Origin: Eubacterium sp.
GTDB lineage: Bacteria > Bacillota > Clostridia > Oscillospirales > Acutalibacteraceae
NCBI GenBank assembly: GCA_015655975.1
Contig: DVEP01000035.1
Coordinates: 5,157 to 69,156, forward strand
Reading direction: 5' to 3'
DNA length: 64,000 nt
Notes under the pieces: model-generated
What the model was told of the DNA's origin: nothing
Database searches by the model: none
Seen by the model: the letters and a program-made list of their open reading frames with translations, nothing else
Shown here: piece after piece, positions 37,130-45,951 of the stretch
Numbering within the stretch: position 1 is the stretch's first letter
Layout of the letters: the number at the start of each line of letters is the position of its first letter
Position numbers and translations under genes: made by a program

Positions 37130-37582
37130 TCAGTTAAATGTGTCTTTAAGATTGTATCCGTTTGCGTCTGTTTTTAACTTTGTCAAAATATTTACCAAGT
37201 CTATCAAAGCCCAAACAGAAGAAATAATAGGTCCGACAATTACCAAAATACCGACAGTTGACAAAAGAAGTTGCGCTATCGCCTTGTCGCGATTGCCCAA
37301 ATAGAAGTTATGAATACCGAGACTTCCTACAAGCAAGGCAAGAATTGCCGCAACATATCTGTTTTTGGGTATATATCCTTCAGGGTACTTTGAAGGGTCA
37401 AAACTTGAAGACGGAGTGTAATGATACTGCTGTTCAGTATAAAACTGCTGCTGCGGAGGCTCATAGTACGATGTGTTGTTACCGTTATCACCATTATTAC
37501 CGTTATTTACATTGTTTTCACTGTTCATACAAGAACAAACTTCACCGTCTTTAAGCGGTCTTCCGCAATTTGAACAAAACAT
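37130..37582 (-). CDS. Zinc-ribbon TM2 domain protein
   Basis: About 150 residues. The N-terminus is a zinc ribbon (MFCSNCGRPLKDGEVCSC), followed by an Asn/Gly- and Gln/Tyr-rich linker and a TM2 domain (RYVAAILALLVGSLGIHNFYLGNRDKAIAQLLL) with two helices. TM2 proteins are small membrane proteins of unclear role. ATG at 37582 is chosen because AAGGTG lies in front of it; a GTG three codons upstream overlaps that site. It is a single gene. Confidence 0.85.
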   Translation of the reverse strand: MFCSNCGRPLKDGEVCSCMNSENNVNNGNNGDNGNNTSYYEPPQQQFYTEQQYHYTPSSSFDPSKYPEGYIPKNRYVAAILALLVGSLGIHNFYLGNRDKAIAQLLLSTVGILVIVGPIISSVWALIDLVNILTKLKTDANGYNLKDTFN

Positions 37583-37814
37583 TATTTTCACCTTTCAAAC
37601 AATTTATAAATATAACAATATAAATTTTATAACAACTATCGCAACTTGTCAATAATTGAAATATTTATTTACATTTAGTTTAAAATAAATACAAAATTTG
37701 TATCAATTTTATCTTTTTTAATGTTTTTAATAAATATTAATATATTTATAAATATAAAAAATAAACAGATTGAATTATTTTTTTTGACGGTATATAATAA
37801 TACTATAAATATAT

Positions 37815-39254
37815 ATGAAAGTTGAATTTGATATGATTAATTTTATGGGAGAAGACTTTTTACTTGAAACAAATACAGCAAAAACACTTTTTCACAATAT
37901 CGCTGAAAATATGCCTATTTGCGACTATCACTGCCATCTGAGTGCAAAAGATATATACTACAACGCAGCTCCGAAAAACATATCTCAACTTTGGCTTTCT
38001 CACGACCACTACAAATGGCGCGCTATGAGAAGTTGCGGTATAGACGAGTTTTACTGCACGGGAAACGCTTCTGACGAAGAAAAGTTTTTGAAATTTGCTC
38101 AAACCGTTCAGTACGCAATAGGAAACCCTTTGTATCATTGGGCACACCTTGAATTGAAAAAGTATTTTGACATATCTACCCCCATAAATTCTGCAAATGC
38201 AAAAGAAATATATGAAGAGACAAACAAAAAAATAGAAAACGGCGATTTCAGACCTCAAACTTTAATAAAAAAATCAAATGTCAAAGTCATCTGCACTACA
38301 GACGACCCGACTGACAGTTTAATGTTTCACACTCTCATCAAAAATGATTTAGAGGACTTTGACTGCAAAGTTTTGCCGACTTTTCGCCCTGATAATATTT
38401 TGGAGCCTACCCTACCCGATTTTCCGAAGTATATTGAAAAACTTGAAAAAACTTCAAAAACAAAAATTTCGTGTATATCCGACTTGATTAAAGCAACGAC
38501 AGTCCGAATTAAATTTTTCAATTCAGTCGGCTGCAAAATATCCGACCATTCATTCGGATATATTCCGTTTGTAGAACCGTTTGAGAACGAAGAAGACGAA
38601 TATACGCACACAAACATCATCTTTAACAAGGCAAGAAACGGAATTAAAATCACTGAAAAAGATGCAGGCAGATACAAACTGTATGTTTTCAAAGAACTTG
38701 CAAAAGTGTACAAAGAACTCGACTGGGCTATGGAAATTCACATAGGCGCACTGAGAAACAACAACTCAAGAATGTTTGCACAAATAGGCAGGGATACAGG
38801 TTTTGATTCTATTGATGACAAGGAAGTTGCAAAACCGCTTTCTGCTTTGCTGGACAACCTCGAAAAAACAAATTCGTTGCCAAAAACCATTTTGTTTAAC
38901 TTAAACGACAAAGACAACTGCGTTTTTGCGTCAATGCTCGGCAATTTTCAATCGTCGAATGTTGAAAGCAAAATTCAATACGGTCCTGCGTGGTGGTTTT
39001 TGGACACAATAGACGGAATGACAAACCAAATCAAAACACTTGCCAACTACGGTATTTTGGGTAAATTTATCGGCATGGAAACCGATTCACGCTCATTTAC
39101 CTCGTATGCCCGACACGACTATTTCCGACGCGTTTTATGTAACATTATCGGAAACTGGGTTGAAAAAGGACTTTTTGAAAACAATGAAGCACTGCTTACG
39201 GAAATCATTGAAGGAATTTGCTGTAAAAATGCTTTAAAATATTTTAATTTTTAA
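37815..39254 (+). CDS. uxaC: Glucuronate isomerase
   Basis: The 479-residue enzyme converts D-glucuronate to D-fructuronate (and galacturonate to tagaturonate). It shows the metal-binding MPICDYHCHLS near residue 34, ICTTDDPTDSL and MEIHIGALRNNNSRMF. The first codon is uncertain: in the family the protein usually begins close to GEDFLLETNTAK, so ATG at 37845 is an alternative; none of the candidates has a strong ribosome-binding site. It heads an operon with kdgK and eda for hexuronate degradation. Confidence 0.92.
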   Translation: MKVEFDMINFMGEDFLLETNTAKTLFHNIAENMPICDYHCHLSAKDIYYNAAPKNISQLWLSHDHYKWRAMRSCGIDEFYCTGNASDEEKFLKFAQTVQYAIGNPLYHWAHLELKKYFDISTPINSANAKEIYEETNKKIENGDFRPQTLIKKSNVKVICTTDDPTDSLMFHTLIKNDLEDFDCKVLPTFRPDNILEPTLPDFPKYIEKLEKTSKTKISCISDLIKATTVRIKFFNSVGCKISDHSFGYIPFVEPFENEEDEYTHTNIIFNKARNGIKITEKDAGRYKLYVFKELAKVYKELDWAMEIHIGALRNNNSRMFAQIGRDTGFDSIDDKEVAKPLSALLDNLEKTNSLPKTILFNLNDKDNCVFASMLGNFQSSNVESKIQYGPAWWFLDTIDGMTNQIKTLANYGILGKFIGMETDSRSFTSYARHDYFRRVLCNIIGNWVEKGLFENNEALLTEIIEGICCKNALKYFNF

Positions 39255-39270
39255 AAACAAGGAGATTGCT

Positions 39271-40368
39271 ATGTTACTCGAATTGAAACCAAAAGAAAAA
39301 TGTATGTTTGACGAACTCTCTCTTGGGGAAATAATGCTCAGACTTGACCCGGGCGACTGCAGAATAAAAACAGCCCGTCAATTTCGCGCTTGGGAAGGCG
39401 GCGGAGAATACAATGTAGCGCGTGGACTGCGCCGTTGTTTCAATATGAAAACTGCCGTTGTTACGGCATTTGCAGAAAATGAAATAGGATATTTGCTTGA
39501 AGATTTCGTATTGCAGGGCGGTGTTGATACATCGCTCATCAAATGGGTAAAATACGACGGAATAGGCAGAACTGTCAGAAACGGCATCAATTTCACAGAA
39601 AGAGGCTACGGTATTCGCGGAGCAGTAGGTACATCTGACAGAGGAAACACTGCCGCTTCAAAATTAAAACCCGGAGATATTGATTGGGACTATATTTTCG
39701 GTACGCTCGGCGTTCGCTGGTTCCACACAGGCGGTATTTATGCCGCTCTTTCCGAAAGTTCGGCAGAAGTTGTTATAGAAGCAGTTAAAACAGCTAAAAA
39801 ATACGGTACAATCGTGTCTTACGACCTCAACTATCGTCCGTCTTTATGGAAAGATATCGGCGGTCAGGAAAAAGCCATAGCAGTAAATACAGAAATAGCA
39901 AAGTATATTGATGTAATGATAGGAAACGAAGAAGATTTTACTGCTGCGCTCGGTTTTGAAGTTGAAGGAAACGATGCCGAACTCAAAGAACTGAATATGA
40001 ACGGCTACTTCAAAATGATTGAAAAGGTAACCGAAAAATACCCTAACTTTAAAGTTATTGCAACAACTTTAAGGACGGTTAAAACGGCTACAATCAATGA
40101 TTGGAAAGCAATTTGTTGGGCTGACGGAAAAATATACTCTTCAATAGAGTTCCCCAACCTCGAAATATTTGACCGTGTCGGAGGCGGAGACAGTTTTGCA
40201 TCGGGCTTAATTTACGGCTTAATGACATACGATGACCCTCAAAAAGCAGTCAACTACGGCGTTGCGCACGGCGCTCTTGCAATGACTACTCCGGGCGACA
40301 CTTCAATGGCGTCCTTAAAAGAAGTTGAGTCAAAAATAAACGGCGGTTCTGCGCGAGTTCAAAGATAA
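39271..40368 (+). CDS. kdgK: PfkB-family sugar kinase, probable 2-keto-3-deoxygluconate kinase
   Basis: The 365-residue kinase has the ribokinase-fold signature: GGGEYNVARGLRR near the N-terminus and the second PfkB motif DRVGGGDSFASGLIYG with the catalytic Asp. Its place between uxaC and eda strongly suggests phosphorylation of 2-keto-3-deoxygluconate to KDPG. It starts 17 bases after uxaC with AAGGAG. Confidence 0.88.
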   Translation: MLLELKPKEKCMFDELSLGEIMLRLDPGDCRIKTARQFRAWEGGGEYNVARGLRRCFNMKTAVVTAFAENEIGYLLEDFVLQGGVDTSLIKWVKYDGIGRTVRNGINFTERGYGIRGAVGTSDRGNTAASKLKPGDIDWDYIFGTLGVRWFHTGGIYAALSESSAEVVIEAVKTAKKYGTIVSYDLNYRPSLWKDIGGQEKAIAVNTEIAKYIDVMIGNEEDFTAALGFEVEGNDAELKELNMNGYFKMIEKVTEKYPNFKVIATTLRTVKTATINDWKAICWADGKIYSSIEFPNLEIFDRVGGGDSFASGLIYGLMTYDDPQKAVNYGVAHGALAMTTPGDTSMASLKEVESKINGGSARVQR

Positions 40369-40380
40369 GGAGATAAAAAT

Positions 40381-41040
40381 ATGGCAAACAAAATAGAAAC
40401 TCTCTCAAAAATTCAAAATTGCGGTATTGTAGCCGTTGTACGAGCAGAAAGTGTAGATATGGCAGAAAGAATAACAGACGCCTGTATAGAGGGCGGAGTT
40501 GCCGCTATCGAACTGACATTTACAGTACCTCACGCTGAAAAACTGATTGAAGCTATGTGTACAAAATATTCAAACGGAGAAATCATTATCGGCGCAGGCA
40601 CCGTTATGGACGAAGCTACGGCAAGAATTGCCATACTTTCAGGCGCCCAATATATTGTTTCCCCGTACTTTGACCCTGCAACCGTAAAGTGTTGTAACAG
40701 ATACGGTGTTGCTTCAATGCCCGGTATATTCACGCCTACTGAGGCTGTGTCGGCTATGGAGTGCGGTGCAGATGTTTTAAAAGTTTTTCCCGGAGATATT
40801 GCAACTCCTGCATTCATCAAAGACCTGCACGGTCCTATTCCGAACGCAGTGCTTATGCCGTCGGGCGGTGTAGATGTGAACAATGTTAAAGACTGGATTA
40901 AAGCAGGCGCAGTAGCAGTAGGCGCAGGCTCATCGCTTATAGCAGGCGCAAAAACAGGCGACTATAAAAAGATTACCGAAACAGGAAAAATCTTTGTTCA
41001 AAAAATCAAAGAAGCCCGTGAAGAAATGAAAACTCGTTAA
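40381..41040 (+). CDS. eda: KDPG/KHG aldolase
   Basis: The 219-residue class I aldolase cleaves 2-keto-3-deoxy-6-phosphogluconate to pyruvate and glyceraldehyde-3-phosphate. It shows IELTFTVPHAEKLI, GAGTVMDEATAR, and the Schiff-base lysine region IVSPYFDPATVKCCN. LMPSGGVDVNNV carries the phosphate-binding loop. It completes the pathway from uxaC and kdgK. The steps fructuronate reductase and mannonate dehydratase (uxuB, uxuA) are not in the window. Confidence 0.93.
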   Translation: MANKIETLSKIQNCGIVAVVRAESVDMAERITDACIEGGVAAIELTFTVPHAEKLIEAMCTKYSNGEIIIGAGTVMDEATARIAILSGAQYIVSPYFDPATVKCCNRYGVASMPGIFTPTEAVSAMECGADVLKVFPGDIATPAFIKDLHGPIPNAVLMPSGGVDVNNVKDWIKAGAVAVGAGSSLIAGAKTGDYKKITETGKIFVQKIKEAREEMKTR

Positions 41041-41106
41041 AATAAGATAGTTGAACATAGATGTGTTTAAAACAACTGTTCTTTTAATTTTACTTTTTCA
41101 GACAAC

Positions 41107-41150
41107 AAAAAACCACTTGTATTTCAAAGTGAGATACAAGTGGTTTCTTT
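41107..41150. terminator. Bidirectional terminator between eda and ilvC
   Basis: A 13-bp stem AAACCACTTGTAT/ATACAAGTGGTTT (41110-41146) has T-rich flanks on both strands. It separates convergent eda and ilvC. Confidence 0.85.
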
Positions 41151-41164
41151 TTTGTTTAAAATAA

Positions 41165-42181
41165 TTATTTTTCAGCGTATTTGTCTTCTTCTCCGCTCCA
41201 AGAATAGAGTTCACGAATTTCTGCGCCGACTTTTTCAAGTTGATGAGATGCTTCGAGTTCTCTTTTTGCTCTGAAGTGAGCCCAGCCGTTGTTGCTTTCT
41301 GTAATGAATTTTGAAGCAAATGTACCGTCCTGAATTTCTTCAAGAACTTTCTTCATTTCTTTCTTTGTTTCATCTGTAATGAGACGCTTGCCGATTTCGT
41401 AGTCGCCGAATTCAGCAGTGTTTGAAATTGAATATCTCATTTTTGAAAAACCGCCTACATAGATGAGGTCAACAATGAGTTTCATTTCGTGAATACACTC
41501 AAAGTAAGCATTTCTCGGGTCATAGCCTGCTTCAACAAGTGTTTCAAAACCTGCTTTCATAAGAGCTGTAACACCGCCGCAAAGAACTGCCTGTTCACCG
41601 AAAAGGTCTGTTTCTGTTTCACACTTGAATGTTGTTTCAAGAACGCCTGCACGAGCGCCGCCGATACCAAGTGCGTATGCAAGACCGATTTCCTGACATT
41701 TGCCTGTGTAGTCTTGGTAAACTGCGATAAGACAAGGAACACCTTTGCCCTCTTTGTACTCGGAACGAACTGTGTGTCCCGGTCCTTTAGGCGCAATCAT
41801 AAATACATCGACATTTGCAGGAGGAAGTATTTGTTTGAAATGAATGTTAAAGCCGTGAGCAAAAGCAAGTGCTTTGCCTTCTGTAAGGTGCGGTTCGATA
41901 TTTTCTTTATAAATCTTTGCCTGAACTTCGTCGGGAGCAAGAATCATAATGATATCAGCAGCCTCTGCTGCCTGTGCTGTTGTCATTACTGTAAGACCGT
42001 CGTCTTCTGCTTTTTTCCAGCTTTTTGAGCCTTCGTAAAGTCCGACTACAACATCAACACCGCTTTCTTTAAGGTTAAGTGCATGTGCATGACCTTGAGA
42101 GCCAAAACCGATTATGGCAACTTTTTTTCCTTCAAGAACGCCAAGATTACAATCTTCTTGGTGAAAAAGTTTTGCTGACAT
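41165..42181 (-). CDS. ilvC: Ketol-acid reductoisomerase
   Basis: The 338-residue class I enzyme catalyses the second common step of valine and isoleucine synthesis. It has the NADPH-binding AIIGFGSQGHAHALNLKESG and MIAPKGPGHTVRSEY, and the metal-binding acidic residues in the DLFGEQAVLCGG and CIHEMKLIVDLIYVGG segments. It is a single gene here; ilvBN, ilvD and leu genes are not beside it. No T-box element is visible in the about 190 bases upstream. Confidence 0.95.
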   Translation of the reverse strand: MSAKLFHQEDCNLGVLEGKKVAIIGFGSQGHAHALNLKESGVDVVVGLYEGSKSWKKAEDDGLTVMTTAQAAEAADIIMILAPDEVQAKIYKENIEPHLTEGKALAFAHGFNIHFKQILPPANVDVFMIAPKGPGHTVRSEYKEGKGVPCLIAVYQDYTGKCQEIGLAYALGIGGARAGVLETTFKCETETDLFGEQAVLCGGVTALMKAGFETLVEAGYDPRNAYFECIHEMKLIVDLIYVGGFSKMRYSISNTAEFGDYEIGKRLITDETKKEMKKVLEEIQDGTFASKFITESNNGWAHFRAKRELEASHQLEKVGAEIRELYSWSGEEDKYAEK

Positions 42182-42373
42182 ATAAATTCCTCCAATTCAT
42201 TATTTTTTAGCCATTTTCAAAACTATAATTTAATTTTATTATCTTAACTTTGTCTTGTCAAGTCTAAAGTTATCATATTTAAGCGATATATTTTCACTTT
42301 TCTCTTGTAAATCACATATAAATAGTTTAAAATTAAGATATATACAATATTTTTTAACTCGGTGAAGATTAAA

Positions 42374-43594
42374 ATGACAAATTTAAAAAAATTTTCTTTG
42401 TTGGCAGACTCACTTTGCATATACGATTTTTCAAACGACAGTGTTTTTAAGTCTTTCACAAAACTTTTGAAAACAAAAGATGAAATTGACTTAATTTCAA
42501 ATTACAGAGATTTTTACAGAACTCTGCCGTGTGAAAAATCTTTTAGTAAATATTTATATGACGCTGTTTTGACAAATGAAAACGAGTTTACAAAGCGCGT
42601 CGCTTTTCCCCACGAAAAAATTGACAGTTCACTCAAAGATGCGGCAATAAGCGATTTGAAAAAACTTTCAACGCTCAGCACATTTTGTACAAACGACATA
42701 TATTTTGAAGTATCAGACGAGGATGTAAAAGAGATTTTATACTCAATGCCGAAAATATCGTCTGCTGCTGAAAACCCGAATTGGAACGAAAAGACAGACG
42801 AAATTATTGCATTCAGCCGAAAAAACGGCTGCGGAATTTTTGCAAAAAGCAAGGCTTTCAGTTGGAGAAACAAGGAACTCTGCCCTATACAATCTTTTGA
42901 CAGGACAAAACTTTCCGATTTAAAAAACTATGAAATCCAGAGAAAAAAAGTAATTGACAACACAGAGAGTTTTGTTGACGGCTACCCTGCAAACAATGTT
43001 TTGCTGTACGGCGACAGAGGTACCGGCAAAAGTTCGACAGTTCACGCAGTTTTAAACGAATATTCCGACAAAGGACTGCGTATGATTGAACTTTCCAAAA
43101 AGTCAATTCCCGAACTTCCCGTTTTGCTTGAAAAACTGAACGGTTGTCCGCTGAAATTCATCATTTTCATTGACGACCTTTCTTTTGACAGCGATGACGA
43201 CAGTTTTGCAGAACTCAAGGCCGCACTTGAAGGTTCTCTCTCGGCAAAGCAAAACAACACGCTTATCTATGCAACATCTAACAGACGGCATCTTGTCAAA
43301 GAAACTTTTTCTTCCCGTGACGGCGACGAAGTGCACAGAGCCGACACAATACAGGAGCAAATGAGTTTGTCGGACAGGTTCGGACTGACTGTTACATTTA
43401 CGAACCCCGACAAGAAGAACTATCTTGAAATCATTGACAAGCTTGCGCTCGACAGAAAAATCTATGTCGAACAAACAAAACTGCACCAAAAAGCAGAACA
43501 GTGGGCGCTTGCAAAAGGCGGACGAAATCCAAGGTGTGCAAAGCAGTTTATCAACTATGTCGAAAGCTGTGAAAAGCGTGGCAAAGAATGGTAA
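42374..43594 (+). CDS. DUF815 family AAA ATPase
   Basis: About 406 residues. The C-terminal half is an AAA domain: Walker A GDRGTGKSSTV, Walker B FIIFIDDLSF, and a NNTLIYATSNRRHL segment followed by SDRFGLTV. The N-terminal half is lineage-typical for DUF815 proteins, which are widespread in Clostridia with no known function. ATG at 42374 follows GGTGAAG; the earlier GTG overlaps that site. It is a single gene. Confidence 0.85.
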   Translation: MTNLKKFSLLADSLCIYDFSNDSVFKSFTKLLKTKDEIDLISNYRDFYRTLPCEKSFSKYLYDAVLTNENEFTKRVAFPHEKIDSSLKDAAISDLKKLSTLSTFCTNDIYFEVSDEDVKEILYSMPKISSAAENPNWNEKTDEIIAFSRKNGCGIFAKSKAFSWRNKELCPIQSFDRTKLSDLKNYEIQRKKVIDNTESFVDGYPANNVLLYGDRGTGKSSTVHAVLNEYSDKGLRMIELSKKSIPELPVLLEKLNGCPLKFIIFIDDLSFDSDDDSFAELKAALEGSLSAKQNNTLIYATSNRRHLVKETFSSRDGDEVHRADTIQEQMSLSDRFGLTVTFTNPDKKNYLEIIDKLALDRKIYVEQTKLHQKAEQWALAKGGRNPRCAKQFINYVESCEKRGKEW

Positions 43595-43713
43595 AAAAAT
43601 ATTTATAGCGCGTTCACAATTTTAAAAAAATGTTTACTGCATCATAAAATTATGAACAAACTATACTGATATTATCGAATAGAAGTAAAAATCAAACAGA
43701 AAAGGAGCACAAA

Positions 43714-44412
43714 ATGAACAACAGTAAAATCATGGTTGTAGATGACGACCAAAACATTTGCGAACTACTTAAACTCTATCTTGAAAATGAAGGCTGTACT
43801 GTTTTTGTTACAAACGACGGTCAATCGGCAGTTGCTATGGCAGAAGCTAAATCTCCCGATTTAATTTTGCTTGATATTATGCTTCCTAAAATGGACGGCT
43901 GGCAGGTTTGCCGAGAAATCAGAAAAACATCAAATGTTCCGATTATAATGCTTACTGCAAAAGGCGAAACTTTTGACAAAGTTCTCGGTCTTGAACTCGG
44001 AGCAGACGACTATGTTGTAAAACCGTTTGACACAAAGGAAGTTATGGCGCGCGTAAAAGCAGTTTTAAGAAGAACAAACGGCGAATCTGAAAACGCTTCA
44101 AAAGAAAAGAAGGTAGTTGTGTATGACAAACTTGAAATCAATATTACCAACTACGAACTGATAGTTGACGGCGTTCAAATTGACACACCGCCTAAAGAGC
44201 TTGAACTTATTTACCACTTTGCGTCAAATCCGAACAGAGTTTTCACAAGAGACCAACTTCTCGACGAGGTTTGGGGCTTTGATTACTACGGCGACTCAAG
44301 AACGGTCGATGTCCATGTAAAAAGACTTCGTGAAAAACTTGAGGGCGTTTCAGACAAATGGGCTTTAAAAACCGTTTGGGGCGTCGGATACAAATTTGAA
44401 ACAAAGGATTAA
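43714..44412 (+). CDS. OmpR/PhoB-family response regulator
   Basis: The 232-residue protein has a receiver domain (phospho-acceptor Asp54 in LILLDIMLPKMDG, acidic pair at 10-12, Thr in IIMLTAKG, Lys in DYVVKPFD) and a winged-helix DNA-binding domain (RTVDVHVKRLREKL). It begins behind AAAGGAG and is followed after six bases by its kinase. The kinase and HtrA protease downstream suggest an envelope-stress regulon comparable to CssRS, by arrangement only. Confidence 0.92.
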   Translation: MNNSKIMVVDDDQNICELLKLYLENEGCTVFVTNDGQSAVAMAEAKSPDLILLDIMLPKMDGWQVCREIRKTSNVPIIMLTAKGETFDKVLGLELGADDYVVKPFDTKEVMARVKAVLRRTNGESENASKEKKVVVYDKLEINITNYELIVDGVQIDTPPKELELIYHFASNPNRVFTRDQLLDEVWGFDYYGDSRTVDVHVKRLREKLEGVSDKWALKTVWGVGYKFETKD

Positions 44413-44418
44413 TCTCTG

Positions 44419-45933
44419 ATGTCTGATTTTTCACTTCAAAAAAAGATACAAAAGACCAAAAAAAAACAAGAAAAAAAGACAAATATTTTCACAAAATATT
44501 TTACACTCTTTTCTGTAATACTTTTTGTAACTTTTTCCGTATTAGGCACGACGCTTCTCATACTTATTAACAGTTATTGGCAGCAAGACAAAACAAAACT
44601 GCTCATTGAAAATACGAAAAGTGTGGCTACTGCAGCAGAATCTTTATTGATAATTCAGGATATGAACAATCAATATTCGATTGAAAAAAGTTTTTTATGC
44701 GACACACTCAGCATTTTATCGACTTCTATCGACGCCGATGTTTTCATTTGTGATGTGGGCGGCTCTGTGATTATGTGTAAGGAACGCGCAAGTTCAAAAC
44801 CTGTTTACGGCTCATTTCAGGCATGTAAAAAACACAGCAATTTCAATATGGATTCCGCTACACTTCAGAGGGTTTACGAGGGTGAATCTGTCGGCAGAGG
44901 AATAATAAACGGCGAAGAATACTATGTTGTAGGGCAAACAATCGTAAGCAACGGTCAAATCATAGGCACTGTTTTCGCAACTACCGAAACGGGAACATCA
45001 AGTCTCGTTTCCGATATTATGAAAATATTTATTTTATCGGCTGTACTTTGTCTTTGTGTTGCGTACATAGGCGTATATTTCCTGTCAAAGCGAATGACCG
45101 ACCCGTTGCTTCAAATCAGCACCGCGGCAAAACAGTTTGCAAACGGCGACTTCTCATACCGTGTAAATGTTCACTCAAACGATGAAATTGAAGAACTCGC
45201 ACAAACTCTAAACGATATGGCAAACGCACTTGACAAACTTGAAGGCTCAAGGCGTAGTTTTGTTGCAAATGTTTCGCACGAATTGAAAACGCCTATGACT
45301 TCCATTGCAGGTTTTATTGACGGCATTCTTGACGGTACTGTCCCGAAAGAAAAAGAAAAATACTACCTGAAAATTGTAAGCGACGAAGTTAGACGACTTT
45401 CGCGCCTTGTAGTTGCTATGCTTAATATGAGTAAAATTGAAAGCGGAGACTTTGTTATGAAATATCACAACTATGATATTTCCGAGCAAATCATCAATAT
45501 ACTTTTAACCTTTGAGCAAAAAATTGAGCAAAAGAATATTGAAATTTTCGGTTTAGACAAACTTGCTCCTACAAAAGTCAACGCTGACCCTGATATGATT
45601 TACCAAGTAATATACAACATTGTTGACAACGCAGTGAAGTTCACAAATGTCAACGGCTATATTTCAGTAAATCTAAAAGACGAAGACAATTTTGTAAGGG
45701 TTTCAATCAAAAACAGCGGAAACGGAATTAAATCAGAAGAACTTTCCAAAATATTTGAAAGATTTTATAAAGTAGATAAGTCAAGAAGCCTTGACGCTAA
45801 AGGCGCAGGCCTTGGTTTATATATTGTTAAAACAATGGTTGAAATGCACGGTGGAAAAATTTGGGCTCAAAGCAAAGAGCCGAAAAGCGCCGAATTTATA
45901 TTTACCCTTCCGAAAAAGACTTCTAACAAATGA
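44419..45933 (+). CDS. Sensor histidine kinase
   Basis: The 504-residue kinase has TM1 (about 27-51), an extracytoplasmic sensor domain of about 145 residues with two or three cysteines, TM2 (about 200-222), HAMP, the phospho-acceptor His287 in NVSHELKTPMTSI, and an HATPase domain with the N box (NIVDNAVKF) and GAGLGLYIVK. It pairs with the response regulator just upstream. The signal is unknown; the following htrA gene points to misfolded secreted protein or envelope stress. Confidence 0.93.
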   Translation: MSDFSLQKKIQKTKKKQEKKTNIFTKYFTLFSVILFVTFSVLGTTLLILINSYWQQDKTKLLIENTKSVATAAESLLIIQDMNNQYSIEKSFLCDTLSILSTSIDADVFICDVGGSVIMCKERASSKPVYGSFQACKKHSNFNMDSATLQRVYEGESVGRGIINGEEYYVVGQTIVSNGQIIGTVFATTETGTSSLVSDIMKIFILSAVLCLCVAYIGVYFLSKRMTDPLLQISTAAKQFANGDFSYRVNVHSNDEIEELAQTLNDMANALDKLEGSRRSFVANVSHELKTPMTSIAGFIDGILDGTVPKEKEKYYLKIVSDEVRRLSRLVVAMLNMSKIESGDFVMKYHNYDISEQIINILLTFEQKIEQKNIEIFGLDKLAPTKVNADPDMIYQVIYNIVDNAVKFTNVNGYISVNLKDEDNFVRVSIKNSGNGIKSEELSKIFERFYKVDKSRSLDAKGAGLGLYIVKTMVEMHGGKIWAQSKEPKSAEFIFTLPKKTSNK

Positions 45934-45951
45934 ACAAAGGAGTAATTATTT

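Noticed and set aside
42182..42373. T-box or other amino-acid riboswitch upstream of ilvC
   Set aside because: No T-box core sequence or terminator/antiterminator pair is visible in the short region.
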